Both the position numbers and the translations under genes were made by a program. The notes below the pieces were generated by a model. The model searched no databases. It was not told the origin of the DNA and saw only the letters and a list, made by a program, of their open reading frames with translations. Below, in pieces: positions 1 through 6,483 of a DNA stretch of 9,189 nt. Source of the stretch: Coriobacteriia bacterium (lineage in GTDB: Bacteria > Actinomycetota > Coriobacteriia > Coriobacteriales > UBA8131); NCBI GenBank assembly GCA_009781525.1, contig WQXZ01000063.1, positions 1-9,189 on the forward strand, written 5' to 3'. Position 1 is the first letter of the stretch. Every line of letters begins with the position of its first letter.

Positions 1-81
1 GCGAATGGGTCTAATCAGGTAGCACAAGATAGTGCTGCGACTGATACCATTTTATTCAACTTCATTGGTAGTAATGAATAA
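1..81 (+). CDS. C-terminal tail of an upstream gene (partial)
   Basis: One frame is open from base 1 to a TAA stop at 79-81 and reads 26 residues, ending in a hydrophobic patch (TILFNFIG) followed by SNE. The next gene starts 41 bases later on the same strand with its own ribosome site, so a preceding co-directional gene is plausible. The fragment is too short to assign a family, and chance openness over 26 codons cannot be excluded. Confidence 0.35.
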   Translation, partial: ANGSNQVAQDSAATDTILFNFIGSNE

Positions 82-122
82 AAGGTCTGCTCCAAGATTG
101 ACTCGCAAGGCAAGGGGATATC

Positions 123-854
123 ATGTCTCAAGAATATGTAGCCAGTGTTATCGAATCACGCAAGGCACTCAAAAAAGCTCGGCTTGATTATTCGAGATCA
201 ATCAGTCGTGCGAAGTACGATCATAACAGGATTATTACAGCAGCACGCAAAGCCGTGAATGAAGACCAGAAGGCTTTAGATGAATACGGCAGAGAATGGC
301 TCAAACCACTGGCGACTCAAAATGGTGTCAGCCTCTACAATGACCATGTCACTCACGGAAAAAGCACCATCTATTTCCTGGACTCACCAGTAACTGGCAG
401 TATCGAAATATCAGGAAACGAATATGATACCTGCAAACTGTTCTTCACGATTTCAGGCCCTGGTGGGCAGATCTGTACAACTGGTGACCCCGATAAAGAA
501 GCGTCCATACGCAATTTTCTCACTCAGGTAGCGTACACATCGAATTCCTATGAAAGTAAACTTGATGGCCATCTTGCTGAGCTTGTTAGACTTAACAACA
601 TACTGATAACGAGCAAGCTCATACTGCAAGCTGCTGAGGCTGATAACAATGCGATCGCATTTGCTGAAGAAGACACAGGTGCTGTAGTTTCTGCTGAAGC
701 GGTCTACCACAATCTGCTCTATACAGCCAGCCAGAGTGAACTCGATGCCTTGGCACTATATGATAAGAAGGTCAAACGCAGAAACATAATCTTTGGTGCA
801 ATAGCTGCAGCCGCTGTAGTACTTGCAGCGGTCATGCTGGTGTTAATGAACTGA
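123..854 (+). CDS. Hypothetical protein with C-terminal membrane anchor
   Basis: This is a 243-residue protein I do not recognise. The ATG is preceded by AAGGGG about six bases upstream, which supports this start. Residues 1-60 are rich in Lys, Arg, Glu and Ala and look helical, possibly coiled coil. Residues about 60-140 look like a mixed beta domain, with short hydrophobic strands and a run reading FFTISGPGG near residues 107-115. Residues about 145-215 are again helix-rich. The basic stretch KKVKRR is followed by a roughly 19-residue hydrophobic segment (about 223-241) and only one residue after it, so the protein resembles a tail-anchored membrane protein with its bulk in the cytoplasm. 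There is no signal peptide. It converges with the deaminase gene across the large palindrome. The central part faintly resembles small domains found in SHOCT-type proteins, but this is an impression only. That it is a real gene is likely; its function is unknown. Confidence 0.75.
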   Translation: MSQEYVASVIESRKALKKARLDYSRSISRAKYDHNRIITAARKAVNEDQKALDEYGREWLKPLATQNGVSLYNDHVTHGKSTIYFLDSPVTGSIEISGNEYDTCKLFFTISGPGGQICTTGDPDKEASIRNFLTQVAYTSNSYESKLDGHLAELVRLNNILITSKLILQAAEADNNAIAFAEEDTGAVVSAEAVYHNLLYTASQSELDALALYDKKVKRRNIIFGAIAAAAVVLAAVMLVLMN

Positions 855-874
855 TTGCCTCTGCATTTTGTACT

Positions 875-1092
875 GAGTGGGACAGGAGGGACGGGGCTAT
901 GGGACAATGGGTGGGACAGAGGGGACGGGGCGTTTTGTCCCACTTTATCAAGATGGCTGTACCAAGCAGTCAGGTTCTCACTGGGAAAAGTGGGACAAAA
1001 CGCCCCGTCCCCTCTGTCCCACCCATTGTCCCATAGCCCCGTCCCCCTTGTCCCATTGTCCACTGAAACTCCCCGTCCCTCCTGTCCCACTC
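875..1092. repeat. Giant compound palindrome of TGGGACA units
   Basis: Bases 888-946 are the exact reverse complement of 987-1045 (59 of 59), with a 40-base loop at 947-986. The pairing continues outward for ten more positions (878-887 with 1046-1055, 8 of 10). In addition, 875-896 is an exact 22-base reverse complement of 1071-1092, so the left arm can pair with either of two right-side segments. The word TGGGACA occurs at 878, 900, 912 and 991, and its complement TGTCCCA at 936, 1015, 1027, 1049 and 1083. The element starts 20 bases after the stop of the upstream gene and ends three bases before the stop codon of the convergent deaminase gene. It could act as a bidirectional transcription terminator. 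The modular build is like repetitive extragenic palindromes or non-autonomous mobile elements. No transposase is present in the window. Confidence 0.93.
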
Positions 1093-1095
1093 CTA

Positions 1096-1578
1096 TTACT
1101 CGTAGCGTCTGGTAGCTACTCCAGCTTCATCCAACATCTCCTGTGTCAGTTCATCTGGATACTCTGATTCAAAAACGATTTCGACGATACCGGCATTGAT
1201 CAGGCTTTTCGCGCACATAATGCATGGTTGGGTGGTTGTGTAGCAGGTCGCTCCCTGGATGCTGATACCATAGTGAGCTGCCTGCAGTATCGCGTTCTCT
1301 TCAGCGTGGACGCCTCGACAAAGCTCTTGGTTTTCTCCCGATGGTATTCCTCGTTCGGTTCTGAGACAGCCGCGAGACAGGCAATGCTCCACTCCTCTGG
1401 GCACTCCGTTATAACCAGTCGTCAGAATGCGGCGATCCTTGACGATCACTGCTCCAACCGCTCGGCGGGTGCAGGTGGTGCGCCTGGCAACCAGGTGGCT
1501 GATCTGCATAAAGTATTCGTCCCAGCTGGGGCGATTGTCTGCGCTGATCGCAGGTGTTGCGTCTGGCGTTGCGTCCAT
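1096..1578 (-). CDS. comEB: dCMP / cytidine deaminase family protein
   Basis: This is a zinc-dependent deaminase of 160 residues, near the usual length of dCMP deaminases. It is likely to convert dCMP to dUMP in the cytoplasm, feeding thymidylate synthesis. The catalytic signature is visible: His91-Ala-Glu93 (the zinc ligand and the proton-shuttle glutamate) and Pro118-Cys119-x-x-Cys122 (the two cysteine ligands). Cys66, Cys71 and Cys87 in the segment before HAE are typical of the dCMP deaminase branch, which often carries a second structural zinc. I chose the ATG at 1578, 13 bases after the glyA stop and behind AAAGAG. A TTG at 1599 would overlap glyA and add seven residues. It is probably the last gene of the operon, ending against the large palindrome. 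In many Gram-positive bacteria dCMP deaminase lies in an rpiB-glyA-upp neighbourhood; no upp is seen here. The ComEB name reflects homology only. Confidence 0.88.
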   Translation of the reverse strand: MDATPDATPAISADNRPSWDEYFMQISHLVARRTTCTRRAVGAVIVKDRRILTTGYNGVPRGVEHCLSRGCLRTERGIPSGENQELCRGVHAEENAILQAAHYGISIQGATCYTTTQPCIMCAKSLINAGIVEIVFESEYPDELTQEMLDEAGVATRRYE

Positions 1579-1591
1579 TTTGATTTTCTCT

Positions 1592-2845
1592 TTAAACAAG
1601 TTCGGGGTACAGCAGGTGCTGCGCCAGCATCTCAGTTACCCTGGCTCTTACAGCTGCCAGTGTATCTGCATCGTCTTTGGCAAACAAGGTCTGCGCTATC
1701 AGACTGCCGATCTCGCGTGCGTCTTCATCGTCGAACCCGCGGGTGGTCATAGCAGCGGTTCCAACTCTGATACCACTGGTTTCAAGAGCCGGACGTGTCT
1801 CGTTGGGAATCACATTCTTGTTAACGGTTATGCCAACCTGCTCAAGCAGTACCTCTGCTTCAGAGCCAGGCATGCCTGTGGCGGTCAGGTCGACCAGTGC
1901 GAGATGATTGTCGGTTCCACCGGTCACCAAGCGTAAACCGCCTTCGGTCAAGCCTTCTGCCATCGCCTGCATATTCTTGATGATCTGCCCCGCATACGCC
2001 TTGAACGAGGGTTGCATAGCTTCGCCGAATGCAACTGCTTTTCCAGCGATAACGTGCTGCAGCGGTCCACCTTGAGCACCTGGGAAGATAGCCTTATCGA
2101 TTGATGTTGCGATCTCTTCGTTGTTGGTCATGATAAAACCACCACGCGGACCACGCAAAGTTTTGTGGGAGGTTGACGTCACCACGTCTGCCCAAGGCAC
2201 GGGTGAAGGATGGTATCCGGTAGCCACCAGCCCTGCAGTGTGTGCGATATCAGCCATCAGATAGGCACCGACCTCTTTGGCCACCGCGGCAAACCGTTCG
2301 AAATCAATGATGCGGGGATAAGCACTGGCGCCAGCGATAATCATTTTCGGCTTACACTCTTTGGCGATGCGCAAGACCTCGTCCATGTCGATGCGCTCGG
2401 TCTCCGTATCGACTGCATATGAATAGACCTTATACAGCTTGCCAGAATAGTTAGCCGGTGAACCATGCGAAAGATGGCCACCATGCGCCAGGCTCATGCC
2501 TAAGATGGTGTCGCCAGGCTCAAGCAGTGCAAATGAAACTGCCATGTTTGCCGATACTCCACTGTGTGGTTGTACATTGGCGAAAGCAGTGCCGAAAAGC
2601 TCCTTTACGCGGTCAATTGCCAGCTGCTCGACTTCATCGACAACGTGGCAACCACCGTAGTAACGCTTGCCTGGGTAGCCTTCAGAGTACTTGTTGGTTA
2701 GTACGCTGCCAACAGCTTCCATTACTGCAGCTGAAGTGAAATTCTCAGAAGCAATCAGTTCAATCTGGGTGCGCTCGCGATTCAGCTCTTTTTGAATCAG
2801 TTGAGCTACAAGCGGGTCACGTTCTGATAGTTGTGTTAGTGACAT
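1592..2845 (-). CDS. glyA: Serine hydroxymethyltransferase
   Basis: This PLP enzyme interconverts serine plus tetrahydrofolate with glycine plus 5,10-methylene-tetrahydrofolate, the main one-carbon entry point, in the cytoplasm. The 417 residues match the usual bacterial length. Visible family motifs are IASENF (31-36), the Tyr/Gly-rich segment YPGKRYYGG (57-65), HSGVSAN (104-110), DIAHTAG (199-205, with Asp199 expected to hold the PLP ring nitrogen) and TSTSHKTLRGPRGG, where Lys228 is the predicted Schiff-base lysine. The ATG at 2845 is preceded by GAAAGG about six bases upstream. The 122-base gap before it suggests that, besides read-through from the upstream genes, it may have its own promoter. 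The deaminase gene follows after 13 bases. The two products are linked, since methylene-tetrahydrofolate and dUMP are the co-substrates of thymidylate synthase. Confidence 0.98.
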   Translation of the reverse strand: MSLTQLSERDPLVAQLIQKELNRERTQIELIASENFTSAAVMEAVGSVLTNKYSEGYPGKRYYGGCHVVDEVEQLAIDRVKELFGTAFANVQPHSGVSANMAVSFALLEPGDTILGMSLAHGGHLSHGSPANYSGKLYKVYSYAVDTETERIDMDEVLRIAKECKPKMIIAGASAYPRIIDFERFAAVAKEVGAYLMADIAHTAGLVATGYHPSPVPWADVVTSTSHKTLRGPRGGFIMTNNEEIATSIDKAIFPGAQGGPLQHVIAGKAVAFGEAMQPSFKAYAGQIIKNMQAMAEGLTEGGLRLVTGGTDNHLALVDLTATGMPGSEAEVLLEQVGITVNKNVIPNETRPALETSGIRVGTAAMTTRGFDDEDAREIGSLIAQTLFAKDDADTLAAVRARVTEMLAQHLLYPELV

Positions 2846-2887
2846 CGGTAGCCTTTCAGGTCAAGACGACAAGGTATGAGGTGATAT

Positions 2888-2917
2888 TTTACACTAGATT
2901 ATCAAGTAGATTGTAAA
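2888..2917 (-). promoter_or_regulatory. Possible glyA promoter / dyad
   Basis: Upstream of glyA on the minus strand, TTTACA and TGTAAA are separated by 18 bases. They can be read as a -35-like and a poor -10-like hexamer, or as the arms of a 6-base inverted repeat that could bind a dimeric regulator. The stretch is AT-rich and lies 43-72 bases before the glyA ATG. No better promoter is visible in the gap. Evidence is weak, from spacing and composition only. Confidence 0.3.
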
Positions 2918-2967
2918 CACACGCAGTGAATATAAGTGATTATAAAATGGTTAACGAACTCCGCTTC

Positions 2968-3615
2968 CTACGGAAAAAACGAGTTCAGCAGCTCAGCCAG
3001 CACATCGTCGACTTCCTGCTTGTGCTCAGGGTCTGCAGTCACAGTGCAGATATAGAAAAACCCCTCCGCACTCCAGTACATGATGTAGTAATGCGAGATG
3101 CCCTCATTTTCTGCAATCGTGCAGTGATAGACATGCCCCGTGTAGCCTGACCCAACAACGATCTCGCATTTCTCATCTATCTCCATGTCATATTCACGGG
3201 TCATTATTAAGCTGGTGTACTGCCAGTAGTCTTCAGCCATAACCTCAAAGTCAGCCTCCATTGCACGACTGGACATCGAGATCATATTCACCCTTGTCGG
3301 ATCATCGCTAAGGTAAAAATAAACCTGACCGGTCTCTCTGTCCTTATAAATCGACCAGTCTTGATTGGTAAGCATTACATTCAGGCGAACCGCCGGATCT
3401 GAGTACAGCCTCGCGTCCGGATTACCACCAGACTCCATAGCTGAACTAGCATCGGATTTTTCCTTGGTCGTGCCTTCGCCCTCTTGCGCCAACACACCCT
3501 GTGACTCTTCTGTTTTCTCCTCAGGATCCGTTGAACTCGCCTGCGGTTTGCACCCTGTCAAGCATAAAACAAGAATCAACAGTATCGATAATACCGCCTG
3601 CCTGTGCGTTTTCAT
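2968..3615 (-). CDS. Putative secreted lipoprotein of unknown function
   Basis: This is a 215-residue protein starting with MKTHR, a hydrophobic stretch and the lipobox LTGC, so Cys22 is the expected lipidation site and the mature protein should sit on the outer face of the cytoplasmic membrane. I chose the ATG at 3615 because GGGGAGG lies about five bases upstream; the longer open frame would begin inside rpiB. After Cys22 comes an acidic, Ser/Thr/Glu/Lys-rich linker of about 50 residues. A compact domain of roughly 140 residues follows, rich in Tyr, Met and acidic residues, with several beta-strand-like segments. Two cysteines, in EKCEIV and HCTIAE, could pair. I do not recognise the fold. 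It begins 22 bases after the rpiB stop, so it is very likely co-transcribed with rpiB. Its presence among housekeeping metabolic genes is unexpected. Confidence 0.85.
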   Translation of the reverse strand: MKTHRQAVLSILLILVLCLTGCKPQASSTDPEEKTEESQGVLAQEGEGTTKEKSDASSAMESGGNPDARLYSDPAVRLNVMLTNQDWSIYKDRETGQVYFYLSDDPTRVNMISMSSRAMEADFEVMAEDYWQYTSLIMTREYDMEIDEKCEIVVGSGYTGHVYHCTIAENEGISHYYIMYWSAEGFFYICTVTADPEHKQEVDDVLAELLNSFFP

Positions 3616-3637
3616 CTCAGCCTCCCCTACCGACACT

Positions 3638-4084
3638 TCACTGTTCCAGCGCTGTGATCTTATCCACCCTATCCGCATGACGGTCACCCAAGGGTTGCGT
3701 TCCAAGAAATGTGGATAAGATCTCTTTATTTGTGTTCAGATCTACGAATCTGGCTGACAGCGCGGCGATATTGGCTGCATTGTGCTCTCGTGCCAAGGTT
3801 GCGAATTCGACCGAAGTCAGGTTTGCGGCTCTGACTCCTTTTATCTTGTTTGCAGCGATTGACATACCGATACCAGTGCCACAGAGCAGGATTCCCAGTG
3901 TGGCTTGCTCGGTGCTGACAGCTTCAGCCACCAGTTGTGCATAGTCTGGATAGTCAACGCGATTGTCGTCAAAGGGGCCGAAGTCATTGACCTCGTAGTC
4001 AAGCTGATTCAGCCACTCAATCAGTTGTTCTTTTTGCTCAAAGCCAGCATGGTCAGAGGCGATTGCTAGTTTTGGGTTGGGCAT
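3638..4084 (-). CDS. rpiB: Ribose-5-phosphate isomerase B
   Basis: This RpiB/LacAB-family sugar-phosphate isomerase interconverts ribulose 5-phosphate and ribose 5-phosphate in the pentose phosphate pathway. The 148 residues are the normal length. Family features are SDHAG at 10-14, LLCGTGIGMSIAANK at 66-80 with the catalytic-type Cys68, AREHN at 98-102 with a conserved His, and the terminal RHADRVDKI segment that contacts the phosphate. The cysteine favours RpiB over LacA. The ATG at 4084 has TAGGAG about eight bases upstream. It follows tsaC after 53 bases, a pairing common in Gram-positive genomes (ywlC-rpiB-glyA order). It supplies ribose phosphate for nucleotides, in keeping with the glyA and deaminase genes downstream. 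Confidence 0.96.
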   Translation of the reverse strand: MPNPKLAIASDHAGFEQKEQLIEWLNQLDYEVNDFGPFDDNRVDYPDYAQLVAEAVSTEQATLGILLCGTGIGMSIAANKIKGVRAANLTSVEFATLAREHNAANIAALSARFVDLNTNKEILSTFLGTQPLGDRHADRVDKITALEQ

Positions 4085-4137
4085 TTTTTCTCCTATGTAA
4101 TCGATCGGGCTCTCTGTGGTAGAGCTGTGCTTGCAGA

Positions 4138-4782
4138 TTACTCAACTGGCTGGAAGATTTTTTCCAGGTCGTCTATCAGATCCAGCAGTCCCTGGCGGAG
4201 TACTACCGGCTTGTCTCCCAGGCATGAAATGATAGTCGAAGGTGTTGCGTCGCGGGTCGAAGCCTCGTCTGGGTCTGATAGGATGCCTGCTACCTGCTCG
4301 GCTATTTGCATGTCGATGTCGATATATCTTGCTACCGGAGGTTGGCCGGAGATGTTTGCACTGGTTGTTGCCAGCGGAGCATCGAGCTCTGCGATGAGAC
4401 CTAGAACCAACGGGTGGTCTGGCATGCGTAAGGCCAGCGAACCGTCATCTGCCAGAAACTGAGGCGGGGCTTGCGCCGATGCCTTGCCTACCAGAGTCAG
4501 AGCTCCTGGCCAGTAGCGTCTTGCCAATTGCATCGCCCAGTCTGGCAGGTCGTCTGTATAGTAGCGCAGGTCGTCAAGCGAGCTGATAAGCCACGGAATC
4601 GACTTCTCTGGTGGCCTCTGTTTGATTGTAAACAGTATCTCCGGGTCAGACTGGGTGTGAACCATTATCGCCAGGCCATAGACAGTATCGGTCGGAACGA
4701 CCACCGCCTCCCCTGCTTTTAAAAGCTCTGCTATCTGACGGAGGTCTGCTAGCTTGTCAGTAATCAGCGTGTTTGATGTCAC
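4138..4782 (-). CDS. tsaC: L-threonylcarbamoyladenylate synthase (Sua5/YrdC/YwlC)
   Basis: This enzyme makes threonylcarbamoyl-AMP from threonine, bicarbonate and ATP, the first step of the universal t6A modification at position 37 of ANN-decoding tRNAs. The protein has 214 residues. Motifs visible in order are PTDTVYGL (30-37), KQRP (54-57), WPGALTLV (91-98), LALRMPDH (116-123), SANISG (141-146) and PSTII (181-185), which together outline the YrdC fold. The length fits the single-domain TsaC/YwlC type without the extra Sua5 domain. The start is GTG at 4782, overlapping the ffh stop as GTGA, which implies translational coupling. GAGGAG lies 11 bases before the GTG. The other t6A genes (tsaB, tsaD, tsaE) are not in the window. 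Confidence 0.95.
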   Translation of the reverse strand: MTSNTLITDKLADLRQIAELLKAGEAVVVPTDTVYGLAIMVHTQSDPEILFTIKQRPPEKSIPWLISSLDDLRYYTDDLPDWAMQLARRYWPGALTLVGKASAQAPPQFLADDGSLALRMPDHPLVLGLIAELDAPLATTSANISGQPPVARYIDIDMQIAEQVAGILSDPDEASTRDATPSTIISCLGDKPVVLRQGLLDLIDDLEKIFQPVE

Positions 4783-6221
4783 TGCTTCATCAGCTCCTCA
4801 AGACCTTTAAGGTCTGTTGGGCTCAGTCTTCCCAAGGCGCCCATGTCTACGCTGGCTGCGCGAGTGTTATTGCGCTTCTTCTTGTTTTTGCCTTTACTTT
4901 TTTTGGTCGGTCTCTTACTTGAGGTTGTAACGGTTTCAGTCATACCCATGCGCTTGATCATCTTGCGTGTCTCATCATATGATTTGATCAGCTGGTTGAC
5001 CTGAGATACCTGAACACCGGCACCTTTGGCAATGCGAGCACGCCTTGATCCATTTAGTATGGCTGGCTTTGCACGCTCAGCCTTGGTCATCGAGTTGATT
5101 ATCACCTCCATGCGGTCCAGAGCCTTTTCGTCGTATTGTCCAGATCCCAATGCACGATCGCCACCAGGCAGCGCCTTGACCAGAGAGGTCAGTCCGCCCA
5201 TCTTTTTGACCTGCTGGTTCATCATCAGAAAGTCATCGAAAGTCAGCTCTGCTCTGGCGATACGCTCAGCCTCTTCAAGCTCGATCTCTTCATCGGCAAC
5301 AGCTTGAGCCCTCTCAATCAGGCTGACGACATCGCCCATGCCAAGGATGCGTCTTGCCATTCTGTCGGGATGGAATTCGTCAAGAGAAGAGGGTTTTTCT
5401 CCCTCTGAAATGAACTTAATCGGTTTACCGGTAACTGCGCGAATGGAGAGAGCGCCACCACCGCGAGCGTCGCCGTCCATCTTAGCTATGATCACACCGT
5501 CGAAGTCGACTTGCTCGGCAAATGCGGTGGCAACGTTTACCACATCCTGGCCGGTCATGGCATCGACGACCATCAGAATCTGGTCGGGGTTCACAGCTTG
5601 CTTGATAGCTGCCGCCTCAGCCATCATCTGCTGGTCAACATGCAGGCGGCCAGCGGTGTCGATGATAACAACATTTCTTAGAGTATCGATCGCGTGCTGC
5701 ACGGATTCTTTCGCGATCATTACCGGGCTTATTCCGTCACCCTTAAAGACAGGCACACCGATTTCTCCGCCTAAGGTTTGCAGCTGGTCAGCAGCAGCTG
5801 GGCGGTAGACATCGGCTGCAACCAGAAGCGGGCGATGCCCCTGGTTTTGCAGGCGATAGGCAAGTTTGGCCGCTGCTGTGGTCTTACCTGAACCCTGAAG
5901 TCCGACCAACATAATGACATTGGGAATGCGTGATGTGATTGTGAACCTGTCCTGTTCCGAGCCAAGCAGTTGGGTTAGCTGGTCAAGCACTATACGCACA
6001 ACATTTTGCGCCGGAGTCAGTGACTCCAGCACCTCTGCGTCAAGAGCACGTTCTCGCACAGCATCAACGAAACTTCTGACCACCCGGAAGTTGACATCAG
6101 CCTCAAGCAGCGCAAGACGGATCTCGCGCATCGCAGCTTCAATATCGGCTTCGCTAAGCCGCCCCTTTGATCTAAGGTTGCTAAGAATGTCCTGTAATCG
6201 TTCAGCAAGGTTTTCGAACAT
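4779..6221 (-). CDS. ffh: Signal recognition particle protein Ffh (SRP54)
   Basis: This GTPase subunit of the signal recognition particle binds the SRP RNA and hydrophobic signal sequences on ribosomes and delivers them to FtsY. It has 480 residues. The N domain is about 1-95. The G domain, about 96-295, has GLQGSGKTT (107-115), DTAGR (188-192) and AKMDGDARGGG (246-256; usual form TKLDGDARGG). The M domain, about 325-430, has the RNA-binding GSRRARIAKGAG segment (391-402) and a helix ending RKMIKRMG. The finger loop reads KALPGG and is poor in methionine. A Lys/Asn-rich tail precedes a final helix ending EELMKQ. I chose the ATG at 6221 with GGAAGGA about nine bases upstream; the longer open frame to 6395 adds a Pro/Arg-rich, non-conserved extension. 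Co-transcription with tsaC is likely. Confidence 0.98.
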   Translation of the reverse strand: MFENLAERLQDILSNLRSKGRLSEADIEAAMREIRLALLEADVNFRVVRSFVDAVRERALDAEVLESLTPAQNVVRIVLDQLTQLLGSEQDRFTITSRIPNVIMLVGLQGSGKTTAAAKLAYRLQNQGHRPLLVAADVYRPAAADQLQTLGGEIGVPVFKGDGISPVMIAKESVQHAIDTLRNVVIIDTAGRLHVDQQMMAEAAAIKQAVNPDQILMVVDAMTGQDVVNVATAFAEQVDFDGVIIAKMDGDARGGGALSIRAVTGKPIKFISEGEKPSSLDEFHPDRMARRILGMGDVVSLIERAQAVADEEIELEEAERIARAELTFDDFLMMNQQVKKMGGLTSLVKALPGGDRALGSGQYDEKALDRMEVIINSMTKAERAKPAILNGSRRARIAKGAGVQVSQVNQLIKSYDETRKMIKRMGMTETVTTSSKRPTKKSKGKNKKKRNNTRAASVDMGALGRLSPTDLKGLEELMKQ

Positions 6222-6483
6222 GCCAGTATTCCTTCCGTTTTGGTCTCTGAGACATAATATCATTCTCGATGGTTCGAGCCTGGCTGGTGGGTGTGGGTGG
6301 GTGCTGCGAGTAGGTGGGGGCAGGATGCTGCGGGTGGGCAAGCACCGCGGGTGCGACGAGCTGACAGCGAGTGTCGCGGAGCGCTCGCGTCGCACGCTGC
6401 ACTAGCAAGCGGGGTGTGAAGCGCCGAACCAGGCCTCGGGCAAACCTCCGGGGTCATCGCGGTGGACTCGTAGCAGTTTTTTA
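6222..6483. other. Gene-free G-rich, hairpin-rich region upstream of ffh
   Basis: No open frame here looks like a conserved protein. Plus-strand bases 6282-6333 are strongly G-rich, with many GG and GGG runs separated by short loops, so a G-quadruplex is possible. Bases 6342-6354 form a perfect small hairpin (GCACC, 3-base loop, GGTGC). TGCGACG at 6352-6358 pairs with CGTCGCA at 6388-6394, with GCGAG (6367-6371) pairing with CTCGC (6384-6388) as an alternative inner stem. The sequence does not show the GGAA-loop signature of SRP RNA or a tRNA cloverleaf. Confidence 0.5.
6254..6259 (-). promoter_or_regulatory. Possible -10 element of ffh
   Basis: TATTAT on the minus strand lies 33 bases before the ffh start in an otherwise GC-rich stretch. 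No convincing -35 hexamer stands 16-18 bases further upstream. This is the best candidate for the operon promoter, but it rests on one short motif. Confidence 0.3.

Noticed and set aside
878..1089. Repeated TGGGACA words considered as a CRISPR-like or iteron array
   Set aside because: The units are only seven bases, in both orientations with irregular spacing, and are explained by the inverted-repeat arms. There are no spacers and no cas or rep genes.
719..1167. Several open frames on both strands across the palindrome, 86-123 residues, rich in Gly, Pro, Ser and Cys-Pro-Thr repeats
   Set aside because: They are translations of the repeat words themselves, overlap one another, and lack ribosome sites or conserved domains.
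1579..1599. TTG start adding seven residues to the deaminase
   Set aside because: It would overlap the glyA end and lacks a good ribosome site; the ATG at 1578 is 13 bases after the glyA stop and behind AAAGAG.
6271..6280. GGTTCGAGCC resembling a tRNA T-arm
   Set aside because: No matching T stem, anticodon arm or acceptor stem surrounds it.
6222..6395. 58-residue N-terminal extension of Ffh
   Set aside because: The extension is Pro/Arg/His-rich and unlike any Ffh, whereas MFENLAERLQ at 6221 is the standard N-terminus with a good ribosome site.
5914..6405. 163-residue plus-strand frame antisense to ffh
   Set aside because: Shadow of the ffh coding strand; it is Ser/Arg-rich without motifs.
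6222..6483. SRP RNA (ffs) gene next to ffh
   Set aside because: The conserved GGAA tetraloop with its flanking internal-loop bases is not seen on either strand, despite several GC-rich hairpins.
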